NCBI GenBank assembly: GCA_944384205.1
Contig: CALWSL010000004.1
Location: 1 to 64,000, forward strand
Length of the DNA stretch: 64,000 nucleotides
Direction of reading: 5' to 3'
From: an uncultured Acetatifactor sp.
Lineage (GTDB): Bacteria > Bacillota > Clostridia > Lachnospirales > Lachnospiraceae
Shown here: positions 62,957-64,000 of the stretch, piece by piece
How positions within the stretch are numbered: position 1 is the first letter of the stretch
Layout: each line of letters opens with the position of its first letter
Translations under genes and position numbers: made by a program
Notes under the pieces: generated by a model
The model's input: only the letters and a program-made list of their open reading frames with translations
Told to the model about the DNA's origin: nothing
Databases searched by the model: none

Positions 62957-63823
62957 ATGAGATTTGTGATTGTAACCGGAATGAGCGGCGGCGGTAAAAG
63001 TACCGCCCAGAAAATGCTGGAAGATGCGGGTTTTTATTGTGTAGACAATCTTCCTGTTTCGCTCATAGAGAAGTTTGTAGAGCTGATTGCCATGCCGAAC
63101 AGTGAGATTACTAAGGTTGCGCTGGGGTTGGACGTGCGTGCGGATTCCTCTTTTGAGGATGCCACCAGAATATTGGAACAGCTTAAAGAAAAGGGCTATC
63201 AATTTGAAATTTTGTTTATGGATGCCAATGAAGCGGTGCTGATTAAACGCTATAAGGAAAGCAGGCGCGTACATCCGCTGGCAGAGGACGGCAGAATAGA
63301 AGAGGGCGTGCGCAGAGAGCGCAGAATATTACAAAATATTCGTAAAAATGCAGATTATGTGATTGACACCTCCAATTTGCTGACCAGAGAACTGAAAGCG
63401 GAGCTTGACCGTATTTTTATTAAGAATGAGGAATATAATAGTCTCATGGTTACTGTGATGAGCTTTGGCTTTAAGAACGGCATTCCCTCTGATGCGGATT
63501 TGGTATTTGATGTGCGATTCCTGCCCAATCCCTATTATATCGACGAGCTGAAGTCTATGACCGGTAATGATAAGCCTGTACGGGATTACGTTATGAAGGC
63601 GGAGGAGGCAGAAATTTTTCTGGAGAAACTGACGGACATGGTTGCTTTTCTGATTCCTAATTATGTCAAGGAGGGCAAATACCGGCTTGTGATTGCTATC
63701 GGCTGTACCGGAGGTCAACACAGAAGCGTGACTTTGGCAAATGAACTGTATGAGCGTATGCGGAATCAGGGCGGCTATGGGATGAAGCTGTATCACAGGG
63801 ACATCAGGGAGAGTACCCTTTAG
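62957..63823 (+). CDS. rapZ: RNase adapter/nucleotide-binding protein RapZ
   Basis: 288 residues. Walker A GMSGGGKST at 8-16, Walker-like SFGFKNGIPSDADLVFDVRF and C-terminal GCTGGQHRSV, all diagnostic. In Firmicutes (YvcJ) it binds nucleotides and influences competence or cell-wall metabolism. Followed by whiA as usual. Confidence 0.95.
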   Translation: MRFVIVTGMSGGGKSTAQKMLEDAGFYCVDNLPVSLIEKFVELIAMPNSEITKVALGLDVRADSSFEDATRILEQLKEKGYQFEILFMDANEAVLIKRYKESRRVHPLAEDGRIEEGVRRERRILQNIRKNADYVIDTSNLLTRELKAELDRIFIKNEEYNSLMVTVMSFGFKNGIPSDADLVFDVRFLPNPYYIDELKSMTGNDKPVRDYVMKAEEAEIFLEKLTDMVAFLIPNYVKEGKYRLVIAIGCTGGQHRSVTLANELYERMRNQGGYGMKLYHRDIRESTL

Positions 63824-63873
63824 AACGGATAGAGGGTAGTAAGCGCTAAGAGATAGAAAGGCAGGCTGACAAT

Positions 63874-64000
63874 ATGTCATTTTCAGGTAAAGTAAAAGAA
63901 GAGCTGACAAAGCATATCAGTCCTGCAAGGCATTGCCAGATTGCGGAATTAGCTGCAATCATGCACTTCTGCGGGCAATATGGCTGTGATAAGGATGGCA
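63874..64000 (+). CDS. whiA: DNA-binding protein WhiA, N-terminal part
   Basis: The first 42 codons (MSFSGKVKEELTKHISPARH, then AELAAIMHFCGQYG) match the start of WhiA, a homing-endonuclease-like regulator of cell division. AGAAAGGCAGG lies upstream. The gene runs off the window. Confidence 0.93.
   Translation, partial: MSFSGKVKEELTKHISPARHCQIAELAAIMHFCGQYGCDKDG

Overview
The window looks like a chromosome segment of an anaerobic low-GC Firmicute, most likely Lachnospiraceae (Blautia/Roseburia/Dorea-like). The reasons are the gene order uvrC-hprK-ROK kinase-murB-rapZ-whiA, a complete fru operon followed by HPr and enzyme I, a reverse-rubrerythrin/PerR pair typical of anaerobes, an OPT transporter paired with a PqqD-like protein, and strong GGAGG ribosome binding sites. 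This is inference from content and order; no rRNA is present to confirm it.

Layout. 1-1.65 kb: the end of a possible RiPP cassette (FtsX-type permease tail, PqqD/M50 membrane protease, 33-residue peptide, terminator). 1.8-8.5 kb: an ABC-2 exporter followed by an agr-like quorum-sensing module (LytTR regulator, AgrB, a degenerate ABC-like protein, AgrD-like peptide, convergent AgrC-like kinase). 8.6-13 kb: OPT transporter plus PqqD-like protein, a lipoprotein, reverse rubrerythrin, PerR, and a 169-bp inverted-repeat element. 13-18 kb: a two-component system, a LysE remnant, and a large repeat-rich surface protein. 18-24 kb: fruR-fruK-fruA-ptsH-ptsI. 24-32 kb: a nonsense-interrupted Rpn-like gene, RNA-modification enzymes, an AI-2E permease, a flavin reductase with a divergent HxlR regulator, and tRNA-Pro.

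31.8-43 kb is the main accessory stretch. It holds a single-chain HaeIII-type methyltransferase-endonuclease fusion, a metal permease with a Fur-family regulator, tRNA-Lys, a MarR/flavodoxin operon with a clear operator, a GNAT fragment, an HD-domain (SAMHD1-like) protein with a small partner, and a class M sirtuin joined to a zinc macrodomain. 43-54 kb carries signalling and transport: a LacI-like sensor-GGDEF protein next to a PilZ protein, and a divergent two-component system facing a sugar-type ABC importer that has an HlyD-like adaptor but no ATPase. 54-57.6 kb: TatD and two GH18 genes, one frameshifted so that its lipoprotein signal is cut off. 57.9-64 kb: conserved housekeeping genes through the start of whiA.

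How the genes connect: HprK (59.9 kb) would phosphorylate the HPr encoded at 22 kb, which, with enzyme I, feeds phosphate to the fructose PTS. PerR probably controls itself and the adjacent rubrerythrin. The restriction fusion predicts GGCC cutting, and a by-eye scan of both strands found only seven GGCC sites in 64 kb, far below expectation. The accessory systems most worth follow-up are the M50/peptide cassette, the agr locus with its dead ABC protein, the HaeIII fusion, the HD-domain pair and the SirTM/macrodomain pair.
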